DNA of 64,000 nt from contig JAGSPU010000063.1 of assembly GCA_019321725.1 (NCBI GenBank), positions 1,178,001-1,242,000 of the forward strand, written 5' to 3'. Both the position numbers and the translations under genes were made by a program. Below the pieces are notes generated by a model. The model made no database searches and had not been told where the DNA came from. It saw only the letters and a program-made list of their open reading frames with translations. Source of the DNA: Paulownia fortunei. Lineage: Eukaryota; Streptophyta; Magnoliopsida; Lamiales; Paulowniaceae. Below are positions 10,739 to 21,777 of this stretch, in pieces (position 1 is the first letter of the stretch; each line of letters begins with the position of its first letter).

Positions 10739-13568
10739 TGGATTTTTGCAAGTATACTTGTGTTTCTGTTTTCCTCATAGAACTAGATTTTCCATATTCA
10801 TAAACAAGGTTATCTTTCCTTATCCTGTACAAAGTAGGAAAGTTAAGAAATACTATTTAATGCGTGATTTTTTTAAGATAAATACGATTCGATTAATAGG
10901 ATTATATTAAGAAATCTTATTTTAATTCATTGTAACTATATTAGGATTATGTTTAGAATTTTAAAGGGATTAACGGTTAATTAAATGTCTTCAGCTTTTA
11001 GAATTTCGGATAACTAAGAGTTTGATAGGAATAAGGAACTTAGTCCTAATGAGGTTAGGAGTTTGAGTTTTACTACAGGTATAAATAGACAATAGGTTTT
11101 CCTATAAGTGGCTCTGTGCATGCAGTTTTTCTTATTCGGATAAATGAACCAATTGAAATCAAGTGACATCATTTCATTTATGCATGTGGGGTCATAGAAA
11201 AAAAAAAAAAATTAAGGATTTTCGGTTATAGAACTAATTTATTGGCTGTCTTGGATAATTATTTGAGGATTAATAGTCATTTGCTTTGCTTAGGACACCA
11301 TTGAACAGGTTATTGCAGTCAAGATACTAAATGTGTACGAATTAGTTTTGGGTTTAAGTTGAAACGTTGAATATTTGTATGATTAGTAATATTAGACTGG
11401 AGATTAGCCCTATTATCGGCTTTGGTATAAAATGAGGAAAGCTTAGCCAGTGTTTTAGAATCCAGAATAGTAAATTTTTGAAGAGGCAAGTAGTCTTAGT
11501 ACTTTTCAATTATTTTTTTTACCGTTATTACATAATATGATATTGTTAATGATTTGATAAAGCTTGCTCATTATCTTGGATTCTTTTTATTTTTGAAAAC
11601 AATATAAAAGTAAATGCTTTTATTTTTTAAAGACAATGAGTATTTTTAAATAACTTGGATCAAGTATATCAACAAAATTATTTTTGTGATTGTATGATGA
11701 AGATTTACATTTTGAAATTTGATTGCTTTCGTTATATGGAGATAAATATTATTTTTGCTAACCTTTCAAATTGACATACGTTTGTTTTGACCCCTTTTTA
11801 AGATTTTGTAATTTTTGTTTTGGCCGCCAACGGGATTATAATTGGAGTTTTTATCTTAGGCCATAGATATCCATTTAGCCGACATCCCACTATAATAGTG
11901 ATCGTAGTATTTGTCTGTGAGCTAACTAAAATTATCATTTTGTTGCTTTGAGTACTTTTGTTGCATGTTTACTTGTCTCCATAAAATTGTTTTATACATT
12001 AATATTTGATTATTCTTACATATAATTGTAATATACTTGAAATTGTGTTTGTTTTATCCAGTAAAAAGGTATTGAGAATTGTTTATTAAGTATGCAACTG
12101 ACTTTTACTAATATTTATCTTTAAGATAGCTAGACTCGTTCGGAGCTAAGGAAATTTGATTGGAGGATTATGTTCGAGTTTTAGGAATTTAGTTTCCGTA
12201 ATTTTTGGAGACTTGTAATTATTTGTTTCATTGATAAGATTTTTAGGATTTTGAGGATTTTTATATGTAAACTTATTAATAATATTATTTTCTTAGTATT
12301 TGAATAATTGACATGGAATTTTAGATGTCTTTACCACTGAACTGATGAATTATTGAAAATTATACGCTTTTGCTCAAATTTTGAAAACAAATTCGATTTT
12401 TGAATGTTTCATGTTGTCACAGTTGTGGTGCGATGGCACAACCGTGTCGTGTTAGAATTTTTGGGCATGACGTACTGGATGTCAACCTCTAGAATTCTAT
12501 TCCTATTAAATTGATACTACATATCACATTTTCTTAAAATAAATATATAATTAAACACACCTTTAAAGGAACAAAGAAAAATAAAGAAAAAATTAGGCCT
12601 GAAAGATTTGTTACTAATTAGTTTAAAAATGTGTTATTCAAAACAGAGAAATATTAGTATTATGATAAACATAATTTCGTCAATATTTTTTAAATAAATT
12701 TTTAACCTTAAGGCTATTTAATTTTTTCTACTTGTTCACTACGAAACTGAAATTAAAAAAGCATAAAGATGTCATCTTACCACTTTTCTCCAATTGGTAG
12801 CGGCGAATTCTCAAATCTCTTCATAACAAGAATTGAAGTTTCTAAAATTAAAATAGCATAACAGAATAGATAACTAGTAATAACTTCCATGTGTCCTATA
12901 TCTAAATCTAACAGGGAAATTCAAGAAAGAATTACGAAATGAAATACCAAATTCAAACACATAATCGAACTGGATTGGCAAACCCTTGATTTGAACTAAA
13001 ATGACGTTTTCTTTCGAGATAATTTGGTGCAATTTTTTTTCTTTTCTTAAAGGTCAAGTTTAGTCTGAAAATTTGTTAACACTTACAGAACAACAAATAG
13101 TCTCTTCTATGATGCAATAATAAGTTTCGATAATACAAAAAAAGGCATGCAACCCTTCGTGACTAACTAAAAACTCAAGAATTTAATCTTACCGATACAA
13201 AATATTGAAAATTTTGCAAGGGCAAAGCTAAAGATTACTCAAGAACATGTATCAATTTATGACTTTTGAATTTACATGGGAGCCGTTCTCATATCTAAAT
13301 TGAAAAAAGTACTCTATTGTTACAAAAATATTGAAAAATTCGCAAGGGCAAAGCTAAAGATTACTCAAGAACATGTATCGGATTTATAACCTTTTGAATT
13401 TACACGGGCGGCGTCCCATTGTCTGAATTGAAAAAATTACTCTCAAACTGACATGAATGAGTTACAAGAACGTTTTAATTAATATTTTTCAATCAAATCT
13501 TCTTCATCTTACAATCCATATAGTGATCGCTTCACGAATACAACATTCTTGATATGTCTTTGAATGCA
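10739..13568. other. Intergenic spacer within the PP2C cluster
   Basis: AT-rich spacer of 2.8 kb. The first 70 bp upstream of the PP2C start resemble sequence near 15415-15480, so they are probably duplicated promoter DNA. A TATAAATAG word sits at about 11090 with no coding frame after it. The far end has the tandem duplication at 13196-13447. No gene recognised. Confidence 0.5.
13196..13447. repeat. Tandem duplication, about 125 bp unit
   Basis: Copy one (13196-13320) and copy two (13321-13447) share GCAAGGGCAAAGCTAAAGAT and TACTCAAGAACATGTATC, plus flanking sequence, with modest divergence. It lies just downstream of the 3' end of the fused PP2C gene and may include part of its 3'UTR. Confidence 0.85.
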
Positions 13569-14522
13569 TTAAACTTCATCAATTCGAACAATAATAACAG
13601 TAATGTCATCAACCTTGCCTCCTCTGTGACATCTTCCAGCCCTTCTTGATGCAATAGAATATGGGGTTTCAGCATACTTGTCGAATGAATTGTAAAGCGC
13701 AAGATTAGCCATGTAACAAGCCTGTTCCATTAGGTCTTTCCCTTCCATTGTATCTCGACGTACAATCTCCACCATTTCACTTGCATGCATGTTATCCAAC
13801 AGCCCATCAGTCCCGGCGATGACGATGTCCCCTGGTTCCACTGACACTTCAATCTCCATGGCGATGCTCGGATTGTCCCTTGTGTTCCCCAGTTGATAAG
13901 GGCAGTTGAATCTGCGCTGCTGTGTGGGGGATTGGTATATAACGTTGTCGTGTCTGATGACTAAAAACCCGCTGTCCCCGACGTTTGCGGCGCACAATCT
14001 GTCGCCGGAAAGTGTGATGATGCAGGCGGTGGAGGATCCTTGTGCGGTGGTGTTCTTGTATGCCTCCTGCAAAACCCTTTTAGGGTTTACACCGCCTTTA
14101 GGTTGGTTGTTCAGAGCAAGAACCGAGTTGATCATGATCTGCCGGGCGTACTCACCGCCGTCTATTCCTACCTTGACCCACCCGCCGACGCCGTCCGCCA
14201 CCCCGATGGTCTGCTTCTCCGTGGAGATGAAGTGGGCGTCTTCTCCTCGTGGCTGTTTGGGGTTGTCCTTTGGTATGTAGAAGGAAGCCGGAGTCATCTT
14301 CAAGAAAACTTTACTAATGGGGTTTGTCAAAGACTCCAAGTGCCGCCCTACCGCCGCCGACGCGTCGATATCATCAAGAGACACATTATCAAAGAACCCA
14401 TCAGTCCAATCGAAGAGATCGTCCCCAGGCTCCGGCGCGACCGTTATCTCCTCCGATGCCGCCGTTCTCCGCCCCATAGACTTCCCCATCTGATAAGGAT
14501 AATTAAAGCTGTAATGCTGCAT
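13569..14522 (-). CDS. PP2C-type phosphatase with a second partial PP2C fused at its N-terminus
   Basis: A 317 aa single-exon frame. Residues 76-317 form a complete short PP2C: MTPASFYIPKDNPKQPRGED, GVADGVGGWVKVGIDGGEYA, QGSSTACI, NVGDSGFLVI, GTDGLLDNM and GGKVDDITVIIVRIDEV. All four Asp motifs (EDAHF, ADGVGGW, TDGL, DDIT) are intact. Residues 1-65 repeat the C-terminal half of a PP2C (QHYSFNYPYQMG, then EPGDDLFDWTDGFFDN), so the order is C-terminal piece followed by full domain. The first ATG downstream of the TATA box (14691-14704) is the one at 14522, with no earlier ATG in the leader, so the fusion form is the expected translation product. Start at M76 (14297) would give the ordinary 242 aa enzyme. 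Likely product of unequal recombination in the tandem cluster. Confidence 0.85.
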   Translation of the reverse strand: MQHYSFNYPYQMGKSMGRRTAASEEITVAPEPGDDLFDWTDGFFDNVSLDDIDASAAVGRHLESLTNPISKVFLKMTPASFYIPKDNPKQPRGEDAHFISTEKQTIGVADGVGGWVKVGIDGGEYARQIMINSVLALNNQPKGGVNPKRVLQEAYKNTTAQGSSTACIITLSGDRLCAANVGDSGFLVIRHDNVIYQSPTQQRRFNCPYQLGNTRDNPSIAMEIEVSVEPGDIVIAGTDGLLDNMHASEMVEIVRRDTMEGKDLMEQACYMANLALYNSFDKYAETPYSIASRRAGRCHRGGKVDDITVIIVRIDEV

Positions 14523-14690
14523 CAGATTGTTTAAGACTTTTCTCCGATTTCTGCTCCCTAGAATCTTCTTGAGAATGAATTAATCGGTTTAATTCTGTGA
14601 TTTTAGTTTTTTGGATGTTGCTGTCAAATAGATGGCGTAATCTTTATTCCGAGGAGGATTCTGTTTTTACTGAATCGAAATATCAGAGTC

Positions 14691-14704
14691 TATTTATATA
14701 TATA
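14691..14704 (-). promoter_or_regulatory. TATA box of the fused PP2C gene
   Basis: The minus strand reads TATATATAAATA about 170 nt upstream of the first ATG (14522). It falls inside the remains of the broken third PP2C copy, so the present promoter may be a new one. Confidence 0.5.
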
Positions 14705-14774
14705 CTCATTCAAAAAAAAAAAAAAAAAAGCTTATAGTCGAGAAGGATTATTCAGGGCGGGGCATGGATGGGAG

Positions 14775-14875
14775 GACGCTTGATCCTTGGACACGTAGAG
14801 AGAATTGGGAAGCATCATCGAACTCGTAGGTTTTAGGAACGACAAGCATACTGCATGAGTTTTTGCAATCGTACT
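14775..14875 (-). pseudogene. N-terminal remnant of a third PP2C copy
   Basis: Minus-strand DNA here aligns with the 5' coding end and leader of the PP2C at 9984-10738. The remnant encodes MMLPNSLYVSKD, matching MMLADSFYIPKD of the intact gene, but the frame around it is broken and the start codon is lost. Together with the C-terminal PP2C piece at 14522..14310, it marks the two ends of one copy whose middle is deleted or decayed. Confidence 0.7.
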
Positions 14876-14926
14876 ACTGATATTTTATACACTTTCAGGG
14901 TAGTATACTTGTTGCTTAATATGAAA

Positions 14927-15381
14927 AATGATTAATAAAAATGTGATGAAATATGAGATTAAAATTAATTATTTAATAAATTTTATGTGTATTTTATATA
15001 ATTATTTGAGTGATATATTAATTAAATTTTTTATCAAATGTATATTTTGATAAATAATTATGTGGATTATTATGTTTTTAACTAATTTATCTTTAACTAA
15101 ATTTTTTTATAAATTAGTTTAGGTTTAAATTATAATATATGATTTAAAATTTTGAATATTATAGTGAAAATATATTTTAAATATTTTAAATAAGAGAGTG
15201 TTATTATTTCATTCCACCTATAAAGTGGGATGAATTATCCAATAAAAATTATAAATTGTGTCGGGTTTGAGTTTTATTATAGGCTGCCATCACCAAAAGT
15301 AAATATTTAACTATGTTGAATATTTTAATATATTCAAGCTAATCAAATAAAGTAAACAAGCTCTTAATATAGTACTATTAC
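14927..15381. repeat. Dispersed repeat, copy A
   Basis: Degenerate direct repeat of the segment at 15818-16213. Shared words in the same order include ATATGAGATTRAAATTAA, TGATATATTA, TTCATTCCACYTMTWAGGTGG, AAAAGTAAA and TTGAATATTTTAATATAT. No coding frame. Copy A separates the PP2C remnant from further PP2C-like leader sequence near 15415-15480, so it looks like an insertion. Confidence 0.65.
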
Positions 15382-15817
15382 GATGCAATATTAATTGTTA
15401 ATATGCTTTGGAATGGAGTATTTGTAGTATGCTTGTGTACCTGTTTTGGCAAACTAGATTTCTCCTTCTTACCCATATTTATACACTAGAGTTTCTCACA
15501 TTATACATTTTTTGCTATTTTATTTATATTTTACTTATATACCATATACATGACATATATTAAAAAAAAAGTCGAATAAAGCTTGTATTTAATGATATTC
15601 CAAATATTTGGCTAAGCCACAACTATAAAAAACAATAATTTAGTAGACAAAATTACGACAGCCACAATGCTACTATTATACAAAATTTGGGATGGACAAA
15701 ACAATCCCTTCAACACGGCTAGCTCGCCGCATTTAGTATATAGTTGCCCTTACATTGTATACCTACGGTATCATATAAATGAGTCGTTTACTTCCTTGGT
15801 TGAAATGACCAGAAGTA

Positions 15818-16213
15818 ATTGATGAAAAATAAAATAATATGTGAGATTGAAATTAAATTATCTAGAACTCATATGTACTTAGTATAATTATTTTGATGAT
15901 ATATTAGTCTAACATTCTTGATTACAGTATGTATTACTATATCTTTGATTAATTTATCCTTACTAAATAAGATGTTTAAATTTATAGGTATTACAATCTA
16001 GTCACATTCAAAATATTTTTAGAGTGATTATTCATTCCACTTCTTAGGTGGGAGGTTATCCCATTTAAGTCAGTGATTTAGATCAATTTTCAATTTTTGT
16101 CATGAAACATTATCATTAAAAGTAAACGTTCTATTAAGTTGAATATTTTAATATATCTAATATAATCACATGAAGTAAACATACTCAATACTCAAAATGT
16201 TACTCTTACTTTT
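15818..16213. repeat. Dispersed repeat, copy B
   Basis: Second copy of the element at 14927-15381 in the same orientation, with frequent small differences. Probably a non-autonomous transposon family; I could not define terminal repeats or target-site duplications. Confidence 0.6.
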
Positions 16214-16436
16214 ATGCTGTGTTTGTCTCAAATAATTAGGTAATTAAATAGAAATCGTGTAGAATACATTAAAAATATGAATTAGAAACAATGATAGTAT
16301 CATAGTCATTGACCCTATCCACCAAATGCTGGATTAGGTGGATTCATATCTAGCCGTGCTCTCAAATGTGAACTCTCATGTGTGTCCCGCCGCCTCTTGT
16401 AAGTGGAAAAAAGGTAAGTATAATTATTATGTGAAG

Positions 16437-16560
16437 TGAAGTTGCGTAGTGGTAAAAGCATTTAGGGCATTTATGAGTGGCGGTGGTCCGAATCCCCTAT
16501 AAGTTTAAAAAGACTACAGAGTTGGGGGGCCATGTGTGTTGATACTCCAGATAGAAAACA
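16437..16560 (+). mobile_element. tRNA-derived SINE-like element
   Basis: Contains a Pol III A-box-like word (TTGCGTAGTGGTAAAAGC) followed about 30 nt later by a B-box-like word (GGTGGTCCGAATCCCC), the spacing of tRNA-derived SINEs. It does not fold as a tRNA: there is no acceptor stem or anticodon arm at the expected places. The 3' limit is uncertain. Confidence 0.6.
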
Positions 16561-16666
16561 GAACGAGTTGCATGTTCACCTAAATATAAGTCGTTCGTAC
16601 CATACCCGCATTTAACCAATGGCTGATTTTGAAGAGTCAAATCAACTATGTCTAGGAATTAATAAA

Positions 16667-16880
16667 AGTATAAGCACTTGAACTCTAAATTATAAAAAAA
16701 AAAGGAGCAAGTATAATATAACTTTCATCGAATTAGAATACCACCATATCTTAACTCTAAGTTTAAAAAAAAAAAAAAAAGGAACAAGTATAATATAACT
16801 TTCATCGAATTAGAATACCACCATATCTAAAGTATAAGCACTTGTACTCTAAGTTATAAAAAAAAAAAAAAAGTTTTTTT
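16667..16880. repeat. Short tandem/interleaved duplication with A-runs
   Basis: The segment GGAGCAAGTATAATATAACT...CCACCATATC (from 16704) recurs at 16781 almost unchanged, each copy preceded by a run of A. AAAGTATAAGCACTTG also occurs on both sides (about 16669 and 16829). Period about 77 bp. Confidence 0.85.
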
Positions 16881-18536
16881 CCAAGCACAGGCCTTTAGAC
16901 AAAGTTAAATGAGTCCGACGTTAGGTTGCCTTTACCTCTCATTCAATGTCCTTTCCTTTGAGATAAAATCTGGGCAACATTGCTTTTCTCTTTTGCATGG
17001 TGGCCTAGTTTTACTATTAATAATATAAAATTCAATATCTTTCATTCTTAATTTTGTTAATTTCCTTTCAAATTCCATAGAAAAATTTAATTTCCAAAAA
17101 TAAAATAAAATATCAAATGCTCAGGATTTGACATTTATTATTGGGAATTTTTCTTCATCTTGGAGTAAGAGAAAATCGCCAAACCAAAAAGGTCTACGCC
17201 CCATCTACTTATTCATTTAATTAATGCCGCAACGTACGGTTTTTATTTCCTATTGAAAACTGAAAAAAAAAGGAAAGAAAAAGAAAGAGTTAATGCAAAA
17301 TTTCACTTTTAGTTGTGTAAATTTTGAGTTATTGCAAAAAATATTCTTCATGTTTTTTAAAAATAAATTTAGTCGTACCAATTAAAAGAAAAAGAACTCT
17401 AGACTTAAAACACAAAAAATCAATATTTCCTTCAAAACCAAGAGCCCAAATTTTCTTCACATCGCACCCAAGCTAAAAGATGGGAAGACTGGAAGAATTT
17501 TTCTCAAATAGGAAATAATTAAAAAAAATTATGGTTCTTTTAATTTGGAAATTCGGCAAAATAAGTAGATTTTGATTTGGGGGAAATAAATTACAACTTA
17601 AGGGCTTTTATATTGGGGAATTCAAATGTGAGAACAATCAAATGAGAGGAAGATGAATTACAGGTTTTGAATTGGGATTAGGGCTTTTGAATTGAGGATG
17701 AAATATCGATTTTTGAATTTTTTTTTATCCTTCAAATTTTGGATTAATTGAGCACATGAGTTGTGCGTGTTCTTTTTCAGATAAAAATCAAATCTATAAT
17801 TCATTTTGTGACTAAATATTTCGGTATTTGAAATATACAAGACTATATCTATTATATTTTAACACAAAGGAACATATATGCGTATAGATGTTTAAATAGA
17901 TAGAAGATTAAATTTATTTTTGGTAAATATGAAATACTTTTTTTACGCCCACCCTAAATTTATTCAACTAAAATTAAAATTTTGCCTTTTCAAATTTATT
18001 AGTTATGTGAAGGGTAACTTACAATGCCCTTTGCATTAGATCTAAATACAACTTACAAGTAGATTTATGTGGTTTAAAAATTACATTTACATTAATATTA
18101 ACAGTCCAGGTAGCAGATGGGATGAATTTAATCCATTATTTCCAATAGTAATTCGACTCCAATTTGCATCAGGTAACTTCAACTTTTTGAACAAAATGTA
18201 ACAAAAAACACAAATTAGTGTTAATTGTTACCCCTCAATTCATCATAATTTATTTTAGGGATAGTAATGAATCTGAGTTAAACTCGAATATGCCCTACAA
18301 ATATTTTTGTTTGGGCCATTTTTGAGATCATAAATATTTCTTAGAGTAGGTCTCAAATTTTAGTATTTTTGGACTTATGCTGACCTCATTTAGAATATAT
18401 TGAAATATTTCAATGTATGTGTTTATGTGACATATAGAAAAAATATGTATACAAACTCATGGTATAATATTTATTATTATTATTAATATTTTTATTTATA
18501 TTTAAAAATTAAAGATATTTTTTAATAATTTTAGAA
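16881..18536. other. Intergenic, nothing recognised
   Basis: AT-rich sequence with A/T homopolymers. The minus-strand frame 17840..17658 is low complexity and not convincing. Confidence 0.5.
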
Positions 18537-18899
18537 TTACAAGTTGGATCTAAGTTCAGGGTGGGGCATGGTGGCTCTAGGATTCAAAGAAAGTGTGCCA
18601 GATTGGGTCTCGGATTTACTTTTCATCCCCCTTCTCATCCTCTCAAGTCTCAATGGTAGATTCGCCACCTTCATCGCCCCTGCCGGTAGCTCCGCCACCT
18701 CTTCATCCCGATGACAGCAGGCGGTGGCTGCTCCGCCAACTCTTCCACCACATGGCAGCTGAGCCGGCATTGCCACATCTTCCCAGTTGTCTCTTCCATT
18801 CCCATTGTCCCAGCCAAGTTTCAAATAGTCACTCACTAGGGAATGATACTGATCCCAAATTCTGCTTTTGTTCCCCTGGTATACATTGGTCCTATGCAT
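18537..18899 (-). CDS. Orphan 120 aa open frame in a GC-richer patch
   Basis: ATG-started frame in a locally GC-rich block flanked by AT-rich DNA. The protein begins MHRTNVYQGNKSRIWDQYHS and has a Gly/Ala-rich middle and a basic C-terminal part. I recognise no domain. The opposite strand is also open (18593-18907), as expected of GC-rich sequence by chance, so coding on either strand is unproven. It could be a retrocopied or decayed exon. Confidence 0.25.
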   Translation of the reverse strand: MHRTNVYQGNKSRIWDQYHSLVSDYLKLGWDNGNGRDNWEDVAMPAQLPCGGRVGGAATACCHRDEEVAELPAGAMKVANLPLRLERMRRGMKSKSETQSGTLSLNPRATMPHPELRSNL

Positions 18900-19589
18900 T
18901 AGGCTAAAACATTTTTCTTTTTCCCGTAAGAAAATTCTGGAGGGTGAGATTAAATTTTTTTATTAAGAATAATAAAAAAATATTTTCAATATTTTTAGAA
19001 AATAAAATTTAAAATTTAAATTATTTTACATATAAAATTTATATTATTTTAAAATTTTAATAGAGTTGAATCCGCTTGACAGTCAGTGAGCCCTTACCTC
19101 TATCCTTATTGTAGCCATTCAACAAGAAATATAATATTCCAGCATGCTTAAAGCTTGATCACGGACAGCGAAATCTGGGAACCAGTCACGAGATCACTGT
19201 TGGAACTAACAAACCTAACTGATGAAGCTCCAAACTTCATGCCTTATATGCACCACAAAGCCACATAAATTAAGTCACAAAAAACTGTGTAAATTATGAA
19301 AAATTCTTGCCTAGACCACATCAAACTAAGTGCATGATGAGTAATAATACTTATTATGTGATTTTTGATTATTCTCCTTAAATAACAAGCAATTAAAGAA
19401 CAAGTGTGCAATTGACTTGGATGCAATATTTTGAAAAGCCGATATAATAAGCTAGTTTAAAAGTCAAATAGTTACACTTTGCAGTATAGCAAATGAACCA
19501 ATAATTTCGTGAGAGAAAGAGTGTATATAAAAACTAGACACTAATATATTCCTTTAAATATGGACTTAAACACAAAATATATTTCATAT

Positions 19590-20110
19590 TGTATGATGTG
19601 GCCTGAGTTCGGCTTCGATGACATGGCTCTGGCCTAGAAAAAATTAGTCGGATATATCCTAAGGCATCGGGTAGAGAGATTAGGTCAGTTTGGGCATTGG
19701 CATTGAGATTTCCTTCCTCGAGCAATTGATGTATTGATGAGGTGTATCTAGCTCGCCCCTAATAAAGCCTGCTCAGGAGAAAACCATCTCCCTCAGCTCG
19801 AGTTCCGTGAAATGTGGATTTTCGTTAGGAGTAAATTGGTTATTAATAAATAAGAAGAAATATTACGTTGCATGAATCCTGTATACGAATAGAATTTATC
19901 TTTAATTCGGTTATGCCTAAAGGGAGAATTTACCTTCTCGCCCTTTGCATGCTATGGCTATAAATTGACGACATGAGGTATGACCCTTTTTTTTTTTCCA
20001 AACTCTTATTCTTTACTTCAATACATCTTTTTATTTCACCTAAAGATATCAAGTGACTGAGTTGAGAAGTGACCACGGTGGGCAACCCTCAGTGGGTGTT
20101 GTAAATGCTA
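19590..20110 (+). mobile_element. Probable solo LTR or LTR remnant
   Basis: GC-richer block containing a TATA-like word (CTATAAATTGACGAC, about 19959) followed by a pyrimidine-rich stretch. It ends in AAGTGACTGAGTTGAGAAGTGACC then GGTGGGCAACCC, a layout typical of the R-U5 end of Ty3/gypsy LTRs in plants. No primer-binding site, gag or pol frame is seen next to it, so a solo LTR or fragment fits best. Ends are approximate. Confidence 0.45.
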
Positions 20111-21777
20111 CATTTGATATAGATCAATCATCCGAAATATTTGTCCTTCATCCATACATCGAGTGTAGCATGTATATTACCAACACTACTAATTATTGTT
20201 TTATAAGAGTTAATTGGTGGAGATAAAGGATAATTGTTGCTGAGTGGGATTTCTTGGAAGAGTGCTATTTTAGTTCTCTCCATTATAACTTTCCAAAAAC
20301 AAAACATGAAAAATAATACATGCAACAAATTATGCTTTGAGAATTACATTAGTTTGTCATAATATTGAAAGTCATACAGGTATTATCTATTCTCCTTAAT
20401 TCTTTAAAAGAACAAACGAGACAATGGATTTTGAGTTGAGGGGAATTGATTGCAAAAGAAGGAAAATCGATCACATCAACCTTCAAGTTTGTCCATATTC
20501 GTCCCAAACCCAACCATTAGCATCGTTTCAAAAATAGTGAAAAAGTTTATCATATCAGTAAATAAAACGTGGTTCCAATTTTGTATTCCACATTCGTGTC
20601 ACCTCAATTTAAAAAAAAATAAAAAAATTCTAAAATCTACATAAAGGACGAATTGCCAAATTTACATTATATAGAATACGACCCAACAAAAGTGACACGA
20701 ATTGAAGATAAAAAAGGACTGCCACATGGGTTCACGAGAATTGGAAATTATGGGACCTCCAGACAAACTGTTAATCATCAATGAAGACAAAAAAAAAAAA
20801 AAAATTCTAAGTATATGGATGCAAATGGTTTTTGCCATAGCAGTTGGAACAGTTTCTGTGGTACTGTTATAAGTCGTGTGTGTTTTGGATAGAAAGACAC
20901 CTGCGAATGATGGTAGATAACATGTGAACTCACATGTGAGGAGAGTAGTCTGCTATCGTTTTCGTGAAGGGGTATCACATGCATGGGCGACAATCACTGC
21001 TGGAATTATTTTTGGAATGTTATAGATACCATTTAGTACTAATTAATTTAATTAACCTTGTAATTTAATTTATGTTCTATGATTGATTAGCTGTTGTAAG
21101 ATTAGGATGTATATGATTAAATGATTGTCTGAAATCTTTAGTACGGGAAAGAATTGGAGTTAAGAAACGAACATAAATGTTGTAGTGGATTTAGTTTTAC
21201 AAGATCGGATTATTTAAATTTTGTTGGAGACTATGCAAATAGACGTATGTATCGTTGCAAGAAAAAAGAATATCTATGGTAAAATATTAAGTGGTGATGA
21301 TAAAGTTGTCATTAACTTATACAGATTTTGTATTTTTACAAGCTCATCATATAGTGACAATTCAAACACAATTTTTGTTGTGAAAATCATGTTGTGATCA
21401 AACGTAAATTATTAATACTTAGTATATATTATTAGTGATAATTTTGATATTGTTATTTAACATCTTGTTAATATAATTTGGAGAAAGAGATAATGCAATA
21501 ACAAAATTAGAGGTCCAGACAAAGTTTTGGCCAAGAATTGTCGTTAGGGGCTGTTCCATTTCGCCATCTTTCCATGCAAAAGACAATACAAATTCTCTCA
21601 ACTTCAGGTAACATAAACGAACAAATTATAAATGCACCCTGCCCACATTATTTCTTGTTACCTCTAGAACTGTTCTCCACTCAACAGATTTCTCTCTTCA
21701 TCTACAGTTCCTTCCCTGCTGGTGACTTAGCTTGCATCAATCATCGATCGTTGTGGAGGAGAATCGATCAAGGCAAC
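20111..21777. other. Intergenic and promoter side of the GASA gene
   Basis: AT-rich. The short frames are not supported. A TATAAATG word at about 21626, roughly 150 nt before the GASA start codon, is a candidate core promoter. The frame 21538-21927 includes the GASA first exon only by chance overlap. Confidence 0.45.
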
